Assembly (NCBI RefSeq): GCF_958295425.1
Contig: NC_081142.1
Coordinates: forward strand, 7,954,917 to 8,018,916
Origin: Solea solea
Lineage: Eukaryota; Chordata; Actinopteri; Pleuronectiformes; Soleidae
Direction: 5' to 3'
DNA length: 64,000 nt
Shown here in pieces: positions 1 to 10,308 of the stretch (position 1 is its first letter; every line of letters begins with the position of its first letter). The translations under genes were made by a program, and so were the position numbers. Under the pieces are notes generated by a model. It did no database searches and was not told the origin of the DNA. It saw nothing but the letters and a program-made list of their open reading frames with translations.

Positions 1-873
1 CTGCAGGAAGTAAAGGCAGACAGAGACAAGGCATACGCTTGTTTACAAAATAAAACAGGAAGCGAAGTCCACAAATTACACAGGGAGGGGAAAAAAACAT
101 ACAAAAAAGACCCCAATAAATACAGGACAATAACTAAACTCTAACCAAAATGCTAAAAGTAAAAGGTCAAGGGTCATGACAAGAATGTTTTGTGTTTATT
201 TAGTAAGTATTATTTATCTCCCCACAAATAACAACAAACCACTCTCAACTCAGTAACAACATGAATGCACAGGTTAGAACGTCTGCAACACACCGTTTAT
301 CACTCAACATGAGCATGGATCCGACGCTGTGGACGTCCCTCTGGTTCCAATCTGGTGTAAAACTAGTGATGGGAGCAGATTGCATCGCCATGGCAACAAA
401 ATTACCCTGCCATAACGTGGGAGGCATGGATCATGTATGAGCCACGTTTAGATAGTGTAATTATTCTCTCGCCTGCAGGAAGCAACATTTATCCGTTTCC
501 TATTAAGCGGGATCCTTTGGGTCGAATATTTCATCATTTAGTGTCATGTGATGTTGTTTTTGTGAGTTGGGAAAATGGTGAGATAAGTGTACATTTAAAT
601 ATATGTACAGAGATATGCGTTACCTTGTTATCAAACAAATTAATTGAGCAATTCATTAATTCTGGGGAAGGAAAATTAGGATATGAAACTATTTTGCCTA
701 CTGCAATTAAGTTAGCTGCAACGAAGAGAATGTTGATGTTGTGGATTTGGTGAGAGAAAAACAACCAATTGGTGAGTCTGAGTATACGAGACCACTTTAC
801 TGTCACATAACATGGTATAATGGCCAGGCAAGTGGAATGGAGCCTGCTTCCTTTTGTCTGTCTCACTCTCTCT

Positions 874-899
874 CACACACACACACACACACGCACGCA

Positions 900-931
<32 letters not shown>

Positions 932-935
932 CACA
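874..935. repeat. CA / CACG compound microsatellite
   Basis: A run of CA dinucleotides passes into a CACG tetranucleotide array and back into CA. The mutation of CA to CACG units is visible directly. It lies beside a dispersed repeat copy, as CA tracts do at several other copies in the window. Confidence 0.95.
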
Positions 936-947
936 GGTTTTGCATTC

Positions 948-1095
948 TTTGTGTGGACACTCATAATGCATTTCCCTAGCCACTTACCCTTACCCATAAA
1001 CCAGGTCTTAACCCCCAAAAGACTGTGAGGACCAGACAATTAATGTCCTCACTTCGTATGCTTTATACAATTTTTGGTCCTCACAAAGACACAAA
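948..1095 (+). repeat. dispersed fish repeat, family with GTCCTCAC motifs (copy 1)
   Basis: It contains TGGACACTCATA, CCCTTACCC, a 'TGTCCTCACTT' block and ends in TTTTTGGTCCTCACAAAGA. The same ordered blocks recur at 59155-59360. Both copies are plus-strand and lie next to CA tracts. No coding capacity or target duplication was seen. Confidence 0.7.
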
Positions 1096-1139
1096 ATACA
1101 AGAACACTCACACACACACACAACGGTTCACTCAGCTAT

Positions 1140-1345
1140 ATTCTTAGGGCACTGCACTGACATCCATGCATATGTACAGCCTCATCACTAACTGGTTACT
1201 GCTTAACCCAAACCTTAACCACAACCAGTCAATGCTTAACGCTAACTTAACTTAACCACAATTCAAATCTTAGCCTAAACCATTTCCTCCTCAGTTTTGG
1301 TCCACGAGGACTACACATCCTGCTTATGCCAAAGGTCCTAAATAG
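1140..1345 (+). repeat. dispersed repeat, 'CTTAACC...GGACCAGGTTTTGGTC' family (copy A)
   Basis: It has TTAACC-rich DNA, then ACAATTCAAATCTTAGCC, a TTTTGGTCCACGAGGACTAC block and GCCAAAGGTCCTAAATAGG, ending in a CA tract. The ordered blocks match copies near 6455, 41765 (reverse), 42725 (reverse), 53820 and 57365 (reverse). It is non-coding and decayed. Confidence 0.65.
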
Positions 1346-3000
1346 GTACAATGCAATACAACTGTATACACACACACACTCACACAAAGGCCAGTGATTG
1401 GCTGGCACACATTTTTAAGAGATGAAAGTGGAGAAAGCCCTCTATCAAAATGCCTTGGTAAACACAGAAAGGTCGGGGAATGGATTCTTTGCTTTGAAGT
1501 GTCAGCTGATTACTTTATAACTGGCAACATGAAACTATTTGAAGGGGCAGAAGGATAAAAAAAAAAAAAGGCTTTGCAGTGTGGAGGGAGAGAGGTAAAA
1601 ATAGATAAGGTTCCAGCTGTGTTTGTTTTATCAATAAAAGGTAGACGGGCAGATTTAGTTTTCAGTCTCTTTATATATGAAACACATTCACGGAGTAACT
1701 GTTAACAGTTAAATGCTGAATAATTGAGCTCTACTGACAGTTTGCACGTACAAAATCTGGAGGTGGACAGACATTATTCAAATAGAAAACACTGTGAGTG
1801 ATTCATCTTACATTACACTCACTTAATGTACCACTGTAGTGTAACTGTGAACCTGGGGAATGGGAACCCATACATGCAAATAGGAATACAGCCCCTCTTT
1901 AAGTGCAGCTCTTATATTATTGCTTTTAGTCCCCTCGAAAATACTTAATACAGTATGCATACCTTACCACTTTCATTATCAGTTGTTCAAAACATGTAAA
2001 GATGAACTTGTTTTATGAAACATAAAGACATGACCACATATTTAGAGCCAAAACAGTGTTTGGATTAATACTAAATCCCTCATTTGCATCATGATGTAGT
2101 ATGTACTGTACCAGAGGAAAAGCATCATTTACACTAAAACACACACAAAAACATTGTTAAAAGGAATATGGAGACAAATAGGAATAGGTACGAGGGTAAG
2201 GCAGGTGTGCATCAAGCCACATTCACTCCTGCAGAGTGTGGTAAGAAATACAGTTCAAAGCATCTTTAAACGTTCCCACAAATATGGTGCATTTTAAACT
2301 ATTGCTATTTTAGCAGAATCAGATGTTCCCTTACATGTAGCAGACATCACCAACAATCGAAAGAGAAAAGGAATATGTGTCAATAACAGGATTTACACAT
2401 AATTAACGCATTAACACATGATTTAAAGGGTTTCCCGCGCCCCCAAAACCATTAAAGAGACAACAGACAACTTTTGTGTCACTTGCAGTTCAAGGTGGAA
2501 ATGTATTGTGGTTAATGTCATAAAGACGCTGGAACGCTTCCATAGACATGGTGATATATGTGCCATAACAAGCACAACTGCTTGAAAAACAACCAATTCA
2601 TGTGCACATTCTAGTCTTTTTTTTGCATCAGGGATACTTATTACAGAAGATAAAGGCTGCTGAGTTAAGTGTTGTACATGTTTTACCCAACCAAGATTTG
2701 ACATTTAACACCGCTCCTTTGTGCTATAAATCGTGTTGTAATTGTTTTGCAAAAGACTTGTCCCGGTAGCTGAAAGTAAAACTGAGCGAAAGACAGAGTT
2801 CTAGAGGACTAATAGAAACTGTTCAATCACTTTTAACATCATAGAAGAAATTGGGCCAAAAAGTTGACAATTTCCTCTTTTGTAAACATGGAAAAACAAA
2901 CATGAGGACAAACATTCTTTTCATATTTTAATTACATACTTGAGTGTTTTGAGGCTTTTACTTTGGCATTTTGCGTTATTTAAAAGAATGACAGCTACAT

Positions 3001-3006
3001 TTTATT
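3001..3006 (-). promoter_or_regulatory. candidate poly(A) signal of tax1bp3
   Basis: The plus strand reads TTTATT, so the minus strand carries AATAAA about 525 nt past the tax1bp3 stop codon. It is the first canonical hexamer I noted downstream. A longer 3' UTR remains possible because other AATAAA hexamers occur further on, for example near 192-197. Confidence 0.35.
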
Positions 3007-3531
3007 TAAATTGAATAAAATGCTTAACAGCTTCTTGATTAAAGCTATATTGGGTCAAATGTAGGAGGAAAAGATGAGTTTGCAGTTTTTCAAACAAACA
3101 GGAATCACAGGAATTGTCTGTGGCATTAACTTTGAATGCACACAATACAAAAACCTCAGCAAGTGTTGTTATTTTTCTGCTTACAATTAACTGGACAGCA
3201 AAGGTGGATTTACTGACTTGCTATAAATCTCTGTATTATTATTCTCACAGCAAAATATTTGCTTTGCAGCTAATTGTGATTCAGATTCAGCCCTAAAGAC
3301 TTAGAAAGTTACATATGGATATGCTAAATGTAAAAAAAACTCAAAAGGATTTTGATGATGTGATGGTTGTCAAACACTGACTTGTGCAGCTTCAGGCATC
3401 TGAATATGTCATCTAAACCCTGTCTGGTGTCTGTGGTGTGGTAGTTGGTGCAAACATCATCTGGATTTGTGGGATAATCAGATAATCAGAGTGTGTTCAG
3501 TCGTTGGCGATTGCTTTGGAAGTGTAGTGTC

Positions 3532-6500
3532 TCAGTGGCATTGGTTGGGGTAACCCATGGAATGCTTGACAGCTTCCTCCAGTGTCTTTCTGGTTACCAG
3601 TAGTCGTACCACATCCTCCTTTTTATTTGTTAGTCTTTTACGAGCCTTGTCATGGGGCACCATGGTCATATCCCAGCCGTTCACCTGGGATAAAGAAAAT
3701 CATTTTGTTTGAACGGACAGTTGAGGTTTTTTTTTTCTTCACGTTTGTATCAGGTACTGACAACATTGACTTTGCTGAGTGTGCAATGTTTCCATAGACC
3801 TGCCTGGGAGTGCAGACACTCACTCTCACTCATAATAACATGCACACACAGAAAGGGACAAAGGAGCTGCAGTTCTGCTGCGGTTTGTGCCACATGGGTA
3901 CATTTGAACAAAGGATTTCAAAAACAAAGTCACAAGTTAACATAATTTAAAACAAGAGCACTCATGGAGCAAGTACCGACGCCAAAGCTTAAACACCTGT
4001 CCCTGCATTTTAGATACCGGCACCTGACATTTTTATATTTTGATCCACTTCATCCAGACGACTTTCTGGATCTGTATAGATCATAGACAAAATGTATCCT
4101 GATCTGTTAGATTTATGGATATGAACTTGTTAAACAGGGCTTTTTGAATTTAAATTGCCACCAAATACATAAACAGATTATGTATTTGGTGGCAATTTAA
4201 ATTTAGACCTGGATGAAACATAGTCTGGTAGAGTGTCTGATCCTGCATAAACATTCCAAATTTTGATTACATGAGTTTTGACAGAGATATGATTTGCAGC
4301 CATGTTATAGGTGAGGGTGTCCTGGACGGCCCATGAAAACTGCAATACCTCATACAACCACATTTAATAAACCTAAAGTATCCGTTTAAAAAAAGCTGGA
4401 GCCACTTTTTTTATTACTATTACTATGATTATTACTAAAGTTAACATCACTCTTCTTAGCAGGGTGATGGGACAAGGTGATCAGGGCTCGGCTCCTAATG
4501 CCCAGCTCACTCTTGTGTACACATAGCGCCATCTTGTGGAGTTAGACCAAAGCAGCTCCATTTTAATACCCACCTGCAATATTTTGTCTCCCATCATCAA
4601 GTTTGCCGCCTCTGCTGGTCCTCCCCGTGTTATCCTGGTCACATAGATACCCTTTGGACAAAAGAAGCACATGCCATTATCCCGCTGTATACTCTCTCTT
4701 CTTCAGCCTATAGAGCATTTTTTTTCTTTCTTTTTTTTTAAATTAAATTATTGATATTTGCTCTGGCGTATCGATTATCTTATTGCATGAGGAAGGATAA
4801 CAATATATCACCAAATCGATATTTTGACCCCCAACCCCTAGTTATTGTCATATATAAATTCCTATGAACTCTGACTTTTAAAATTAAGCAACTTATGATG
4901 ATGATGGTGGTAAGATCTTCTTTTGGCTTCTCCCATCACGAGTTGCCACAGTTGATCATCTGTCTCAATCTTGCCCAATCCCTCTTCTGTCCTCTTCTTT
5001 TACACCAAGTGTCCTCATGTCCTCCTTCACAACATCCATGAACCTTCTCTGTGGTATTAAAATATTAATGCTGCGTTTAGGAGCTTAATATTGATCAATG
5101 GAACGCGTCAGGAAGGGCATCCGTGCAAACTCAAGTATGCGGATCATTCGCTGTGGCGACCCATAGAGAAATAAATTATTGATTATAATACTACAGCTAA
5201 CAATTAATTCCATCATCTGTCTGACAAGCTTTTCATATTGCTAACGTTCTTCACTTAACTTTTGTACATACAGTATTTAGGTCAATCATCACTTGACTGT
5301 TGGACAGAGAAAAGCAGCAGTAAAACCTCCCGTTGTTTAATAACGTACTTGATCAATAAATGAAGTGATCAACTAATGAGCTATATCAGGAATATTGTAA
5401 ACTCCTCAACAAAATGAGACAGGAGCCCAGTGCACTTTTAAAGATAAATGTTTTGTGATATCAAGTTTTGTGAGGGAATGTAATCATAATGCTTCCGTAA
5501 AGATGTAAAGAATGTCTGCTGTTTACAAAGCCAGCACATTCAGATGTGGCTTAGAGTAAAGCGGCAGTCTTTCCTTTTACTTCCTATGACCTCAGTCTGG
5601 TTTGTTCTTACATCAACCTACAAAAATGTGTTCAAGCCTGTCCCTCAGATACAGTCTTACCTCACCTAAACACTGCTCTAGTACTGCTGTGCAACAGCAG
5701 AAGCAGGAAGTATATCGCTCACTGATTATCTTTCAATAAAATGGTAACACATAAACAAACTTAAAATGAAAAAGTGCTGTTGAAGGCAGCAGCATGGATG
5801 TGTTTCTCTTAAGTTTTTGAACAAGCCTCATCATTCTAACCAGTCAGAGGAGGCCAATCCGCTCAACAACTCCTCATAATATAGACATAAGGTTGGTGAC
5901 TTCATCATAGCTGATTTTTGAAATCCTACTGCACTGCAGAGTGACTCGCCTTCCAAGCTGCTTAACCTGAGTATGACAACAGTAGTTTTAGGTTAAGCCA
6001 TGACAACAAACACCCAACACAGAAGCTAAATAATAAAAACACTCCCCAGTGACATAATAGGAACTGTTTACAATGAATCACTTTGAAAGATCAATGGCCA
6101 AAGTCGACCACCGATGTGTGGTGCAATACCATTTTTTAGAGCAGGTGGAATATTCATCCATTTTATCCTGTGTTTCCACTGTATATTCTAGAAATTAAAT
6201 ACTCTTTGTAGGCTGTTTGTTGTCTCTGCCGTGCTGTACACTGTTCTGCAGCTGTTGCTGTACTGAGGGGAAAATAAATTGTATTTGATTTGATTTCACA
6301 GATTTATACTCAGTCAGTCACACTCATGGACATTCCTCGGTGTACGACTGGCTCTGTTGTTGTAGTCTGGTTATTATTGATAATGAAAATGATGGTGATG
6401 AGAATGTCTCTTTGTTGGCAAATTGTCAGAAACACACAGGTTTGTGCTCCTATTCTTGTTAGGACACGACACTGCATTATCCTTAACCTTAACAATAACC

Positions 6501-8739
6501 AGTTAATGCCTCACCCTAAATTTAAACAATTTAAACACTAAGAAATTAGGTTGCGTCTCATTAGGACCAGGTTTTGGTCTTCATGATGACTACTGGTCCT
6601 GATAAGGTCAGTGTTTGTGCCAGAAAAGGTCCTAAAGACATAACAAATACAATACACACACTTACTTTGTCAGTCTTGTCCTCAGAGAAAGGGTTCTGAC
6701 CAGGATCCTGGTCTATCCCTCCTCCGATGCTGAAGCCCAGGATCAGATGATCTCCCTGTCGTAGTTTCTTAATCTCAATTTGTTGCTGTTTCATAAAAAA
6801 AAAAGCTAAATCAGATAAAATGTCCTCCCAGAGGCTAATCAACCATTCCCTAACAAGTCATAACACAGACAAGTCAGAGAAAGAGTTTTGACTGGTTGTT
6901 GGAAATCTGAACTAATTGTCCATCAGCGCTGCATAACTGAGCCAATACTTGTTTCTACACAGATTATATGAGAGGAAGAGAGGAACACCTAAAATGTATT
7001 GTAACAGTCCCATTCAACTTTAAATGTTTTGTTAAAAAAGGATAAACACTGGAAATGACAAGAAAAAACAAGTTACTATTATTTGCGACAACGAGGCACT
7101 GATTAATCTAATCTTGGTTTCAGCACATGACAAATGATGGACTTCAGATTCTGCCCCATGGTTATTGAAGCCCACATTGACTTTATAAGTGCAGCCCTGC
7201 CTTTGACACAGACAAGCAGCTGCAGGCTCAAGAAACCAGATGGATGTGTGACTCTGGCATCAGCACTTGAAAACAACACTCGTCAAGACAAAGACCGCCT
7301 GTGTGCATGATGATGAATAAGCAGTGAGTCCCTTAGTGCTGTGGCCGATACAATGAAGTCTGAGGATGTTGGAGAGCTTTGAAGAGTCAGTCTGTCAGTC
7401 GGGACTTTCTGGCACAGTTCTCGCTTCTAGTAAAATCAGAGGCAGTATTTCTCTCTGTTACACTAATACTTAAATCAACAATGATAGCATACCACTTACC
7501 TGTCCCTATTCAATTACATTTCTAGGTATGGAACAGTTAAGAATAAGATAAAAAAGATAATCACTGGCCACTATAGTTGCTTAACAGATTAAAATATGCA
7601 CACAGCATTAATGTGGAAGCATTCATTTATAAATGCAAATGTTTGTTTTTTGTTTGTTACAATTTGTTCAATTGTATAGACGTCCAACTTGACAGGCAAC
7701 TTACTAAGGGCACCAGTGTCGAATTTGGTGGTTTGGAACAGATGTAAAAGAGCTGCTTCCACACTCTCACATAGCACCCCAAAGTCTGGGAGTGTTAGAC
7801 ATTTGATCAAGTCACCTTAACATTTTCTGCCATTTTACTATACTAAGAAACAAAACCATACATTTTCTTCAATGGCAATATGGTTCTTCAATTGAAGTTC
7901 AAGAGATCTTTTTTTAACCTCAGTTGAAGATACCTACAGTACATCTTCCTTTCTAGACATCTTGAATTTTCAGATATCCAGACTGAAGTTGCAGATATTT
8001 GAAACTGGAATTACAGATATATCTATAACGACAAACACAATACACATGAATGGCAAAAGTGACGTCATTCTGCCTAGCAAATACTGAATTGCAGATATCT
8101 GTAACTGTAGTTTCTGACTGGTAAGAATGACGTCACATATATCTGTAATGCTAATTCCACATAGTCAAACCAAAGGCGTGTCATATTGATAGAAATATAC
8201 ACCTATATTTAGTATAATGTGAACATTCCTGTAATGGCCGCTCCAAAGAAAGCTCGTCTTTTCTTTGCAAATGTACTAAGAGCTGCTAATATTCTAATAC
8301 TGTGTGTCCACCAGGAAGACTGAAACAATCACAGTGGTGATGCCCATTGCAACTGTTCACTTATAGCTAAGATAACTGTACCTACACAACAGTGTTTTTA
8401 AAGTAAGAGACAACAACATAATGTTAGGAACGCACTAGTCTCTCCCATTTGTCCCACTTCCTGATGTGTTTTTAAACAACTTGACTTGATGGTTTCAGTG
8501 AAGTCAGTCGAAACCACTGTTGTCACTGTGGCTACACTAGGATTTAACTAACAAAGTTAGGGTTTTCACTCACGTTGACGTAGATAACAAGTCAACCAGT
8601 GTAAACAGTGTCAACTGACTCAATTTTGTTCGGCACTGTTACGGGTTATGGTCAAACCGCTGAACAATAGGGAACAACCCCGCTCCCCTCCCAAACTTAC
8701 CGCTACAACACACATCGGCTGTCCCGGGACGAAAGACAT
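3532..8739 (-). CDS. tax1bp3: Tax1-binding protein 3 (TIP-1), single PDZ-domain protein, 4 exons
   Basis: Coding exons on the minus strand are 8739-8701, 6785-6666, 4651-4574 and 3684-3532. They are 39, 120, 78 and 153 nt, all phase 0, with GT-AG introns, and give 129 aa. The protein begins MSFVPGQPM. One PDZ domain fills almost all of it: the carboxylate-binding loop reads LILGFSIGGG (about residues 27-36), followed by GIYVTRI, GGPAEAA and GDKILQVNGW. His90 of the alpha-B helix (VPHDKARKRL), which contacts ligand in PDZ domains, is present. Human TAX1BP3 is 124 aa; the tail here (about GYPNQCH) is longer and differs. In mammals the protein is a cytosolic PDZ competitor that binds C-termini of beta-catenin, Kir2.3 and rhotekin and has no other domain. 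The start is set by the family N-terminus and by a consensus donor (GTAAGT-like) right after exon 1. Identification is very secure; the ligands in fish are inferred. Confidence 0.97.
3685..4573 (-). other. tax1bp3 intron 3
   Basis: This 889-nt intron lies between the exons encoding GDKILQ and VNGWDM. Apart from the perfect hairpin at 4147-4203, listed separately, nothing coding is visible. Confidence 0.9.
4147..4203. repeat. perfect inverted repeat, 24-bp arms, 9-bp loop
   Basis: The left arm (4147-4170) and right arm (4180-4203) are exact reverse complements. They contain TTGCCACCAAATACAT, and the loop is AAACAGATT. The hairpin lies in tax1bp3 intron 3, so the primary transcript could fold here. 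No flanking target duplication was seen. Confidence 0.95.
4912..5165. repeat. decayed fish interspersed repeat with inverted ends
   Basis: The left end contains GGCTTCTCCCATCACGAGTTGCCACAG-like DNA. The right end contains GGAAGGGCATCCG, TATGCGGATCATTCG and CTGTGGCGACCCAT. The two ends are partly reverse complementary (TGCCACAG versus CTGTGGCGA). This pair of motifs is very common in teleost genomes. It lies in tax1bp3 intron 2 and is not coding. Confidence 0.65.
6455..6660 (+). repeat. dispersed repeat, 'GGACCAGGTTTTGGTC' family (copy B)
   Basis: It shares the ordered blocks CCTTAACCTTAACAATAACC, CTCATTAGGACCAGGTTTTG, GACTACTGGTCCTGA, GGTCAGTGTTTGTGCC and AGAAAAGGTCCTAAAGA with the copy at 53820-54080. 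Its terminal CA tract runs up to the splice donor of tax1bp3 exon 2 (donor GT at 6665-6664). Confidence 0.75.
6786..8700 (-). other. tax1bp3 intron 1
   Basis: This 1.9-kb first intron contains a fold-back style repeat cluster at about 7920-8165 and otherwise unremarkable AT-rich DNA. No additional exon was found. Confidence 0.85.
7920..8165. repeat. CAGATATCTGTAA-rich fold-back repeat
   Basis: Variants of CAGATATCTGTAACT and ACAGATATATCTATAA recur several times. The block GTGACGTCATTCT at about 8060 reappears inverted as AGAATGACGTCAC at about 8127. Together they look like a decayed MITE-type element inside tax1bp3 intron 1. Confidence 0.6.
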
Positions 8740-9023
8740 GCTGTTGTCGGAATGTTTCACACTCGAACACAACGAAGAAAGTCGCGAAAATAACTATATT
8801 TTGCAAGAAAAAGTGTGAACGAAAGCGTGTTCGACGTTATGACGAGAACTTCCTCGGTCTTTGCGTGAATACCAGCAGCGGGATGATCGCTGGATAGAAA
8901 CCAACGACTTCCAGCATGACGTCATCCCGTCTCCCATTAATTCAGGTTTGCGCGTTTTGTAGGACGGGAGCAGCCCACGAGGGCGGTGTCTACCGGTTGG
9001 CCATCGCCCTACTGACTGTGTAA
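8740..9023. promoter_or_regulatory. tax1bp3 5' UTR and promoter region
   Basis: The 280 bp upstream of the tax1bp3 ATG are GC- and CpG-richer than the surroundings (CGTCCCGGGAC, AAAGTCGCGAAAA, CCCGTCTCCC). This fits a CpG-type promoter. No TATA box was recognised. The region ends at the SINE tail. Confidence 0.45.
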
Positions 9024-9294
9024 TTTTTTTTTTTTTTTTTTTTAATTTTAGATACTTTATTAATCCCCTTAGGGAAATTACTCTCAGTCTCAGACTGACT
9101 GATATTCTCTGCATTTGACCCATCCTAGAATTAGGAGCAGTGGGCTGCTGCAATGAGTAGCGCCCGGGGAGCATTGGGAGTTGGGTACCTTGCTCAGGGG
9201 TACCCCAGCCCTTTTTTGGCCGGGTGGGGATTTGAACCAGCGACCTTCCGGTTACAAGTCAAGTTCCCTTTCCACTTGGCCACGGGCTGCCCCC
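9024..9294 (-). mobile_element. tRNA-derived SINE
   Basis: Read on the minus strand, the 5' end is tRNA-like: an A-box-like TGGCCAAGTGG at 9282-9272 and a B-box GGTTCAAATCC at 9238-9228. A unique body follows, then AATAAAGTATCTAAAATT and a poly(A) run (the T-run at 9025-9043). The A-box to B-box spacing fits RNA polymerase III promoters. The tail resembles 3' ends of fish non-LTR elements, which are used for mobilisation. It lies about 300 bp upstream of the tax1bp3 start. No clear target duplication was seen. Confidence 0.85.
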
Positions 9295-9915
9295 GAAAAG
9301 AATGCTGGAGCAGGTTCCTGTGTTTTCCTTAAAAGGAAGTGGGATCAGCTTCAGCGAGACACTTGCATATTCTATATGTGGAAAAACAACTCAAATCAAT
9401 GAACATTAATATTGGAAAAATGAATATATCACAGCTTCATTTATAGTTACATTATGTATTACATTATGTATTCTACTTTTACACAGTGGAAGTTCCTAAA
9501 GGTTTAATCAATTGAAACAATGCAGTAAGAATGAACTCTACCATAATTCAGTTGTATTAATGTATACAAGTATACAGTTTAATGAGTCAGATTGTATTAG
9601 GGGCAAGCTATAATTAGTACATGATAAACATAAAGTTGATGTAATGATGAGACATAAAAATTACAATGTTTTGGAAAATATAAACTGCATTGTAAGTGAA
9701 AAAGTGGGTCAAAGATGTATTATTAAGTAAGAAACTCTTTATTATATCAAAAGAGAGTGAGATAATAACGGAAAGAGTGTCTTTTTCTGGCAACTAAATG
9801 GCTCCATAGTCTGTTTGTGCCTTTGTGTAAATAAACCACCTTCACATGCTTGAGTAGCTGTTGTGGTTTTCTGCCACTAGATGGCAGCATTTGGTTTGGA
9901 CTGATTCTTGTAAAG

Positions 9916-10300
9916 TGGGGGTGTCAAACAAATATTTGTTCAGGGGCCACATACAGCACAATTTGATCTCAAGTGGGCCAGACCAGTAAAATAATAGTAT
10001 AATAACCTATGAACAACAAGACCTCCATTGTTTTTTTTCTCCTTTGTTTTACATCTAACGAAGGATATTTTTTACAAAACATGACATTTCTTGAGAAATA
10101 AGAGTGCGGTTTCAACAATATCATGCCTAAATTTACCATTTACACATCACACTGGATCTATAAAGGCACAAACATATTGTATTTGACATTACATTTAGAT
10201 TGTAATCGTAATGTGAAATTTAACAAATTCATTCTGTGGGCCGGATTGGACCCTCTGGCGGGCCGGTTCTGGCCCCCGGGCCGTATTTTTGACACCCCTG
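9916..10300. mobile_element. hAT-type MITE with 8-bp target site duplication
   Basis: The terminal inverted repeats are TGGGGGTGTCAAAC on the left and CAGGGGTGTCAAAAA (reverse complement of the right end). They are flanked by TTGTAAAG at 9908-9915 and TTGTAAAC at 10301-10308, an 8-bp duplication with one mismatch. Subterminal GGGCCAGACC/GGGCCGGATTGG motifs are typical of hAT (Charlie-like) elements. At 385 bp with no transposase it is non-autonomous. Confidence 0.88.
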
Positions 10301-10308
10301 TTGTAAAC

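Larger units (their letters stand above)
1..3000. other. 3' flank of tax1bp3, no recognised gene
   Basis: No exon with family resemblance was found on either strand. The stretch holds a CA/CACG microsatellite, two dispersed repeat copies (about 948-1095 and 1140-1345) and AT-rich DNA. An open frame of 106 codons at 433-753 has no recognisable domain, and its codons do not suggest a known protein. The stretch may include distal 3' UTR of tax1bp3. Confidence 0.5.
4652..6665 (-). other. tax1bp3 intron 2
   Basis: This 2.0-kb intron contains the decayed repeat at 4912-5165, a possible retroelement tail near 6255-6298 (AATAAATTGTATTTGATTTG) and the dispersed repeat copy at 6455-6660 that reaches the exon 2 donor. 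No extra exon is visible. Confidence 0.85.

Noticed and set aside
433..753. 106-codon open frame on plus near the window start
   Set aside because: No recognisable domain or splice context, and an overlapping long open frame exists on the opposite strand. AT-rich DNA gives frames of this length by chance.
8794..9174. 126-codon minus-strand frame over the tax1bp3 promoter
   Set aside because: It starts inside the SINE and its lysine run is the translated poly(A) tail.
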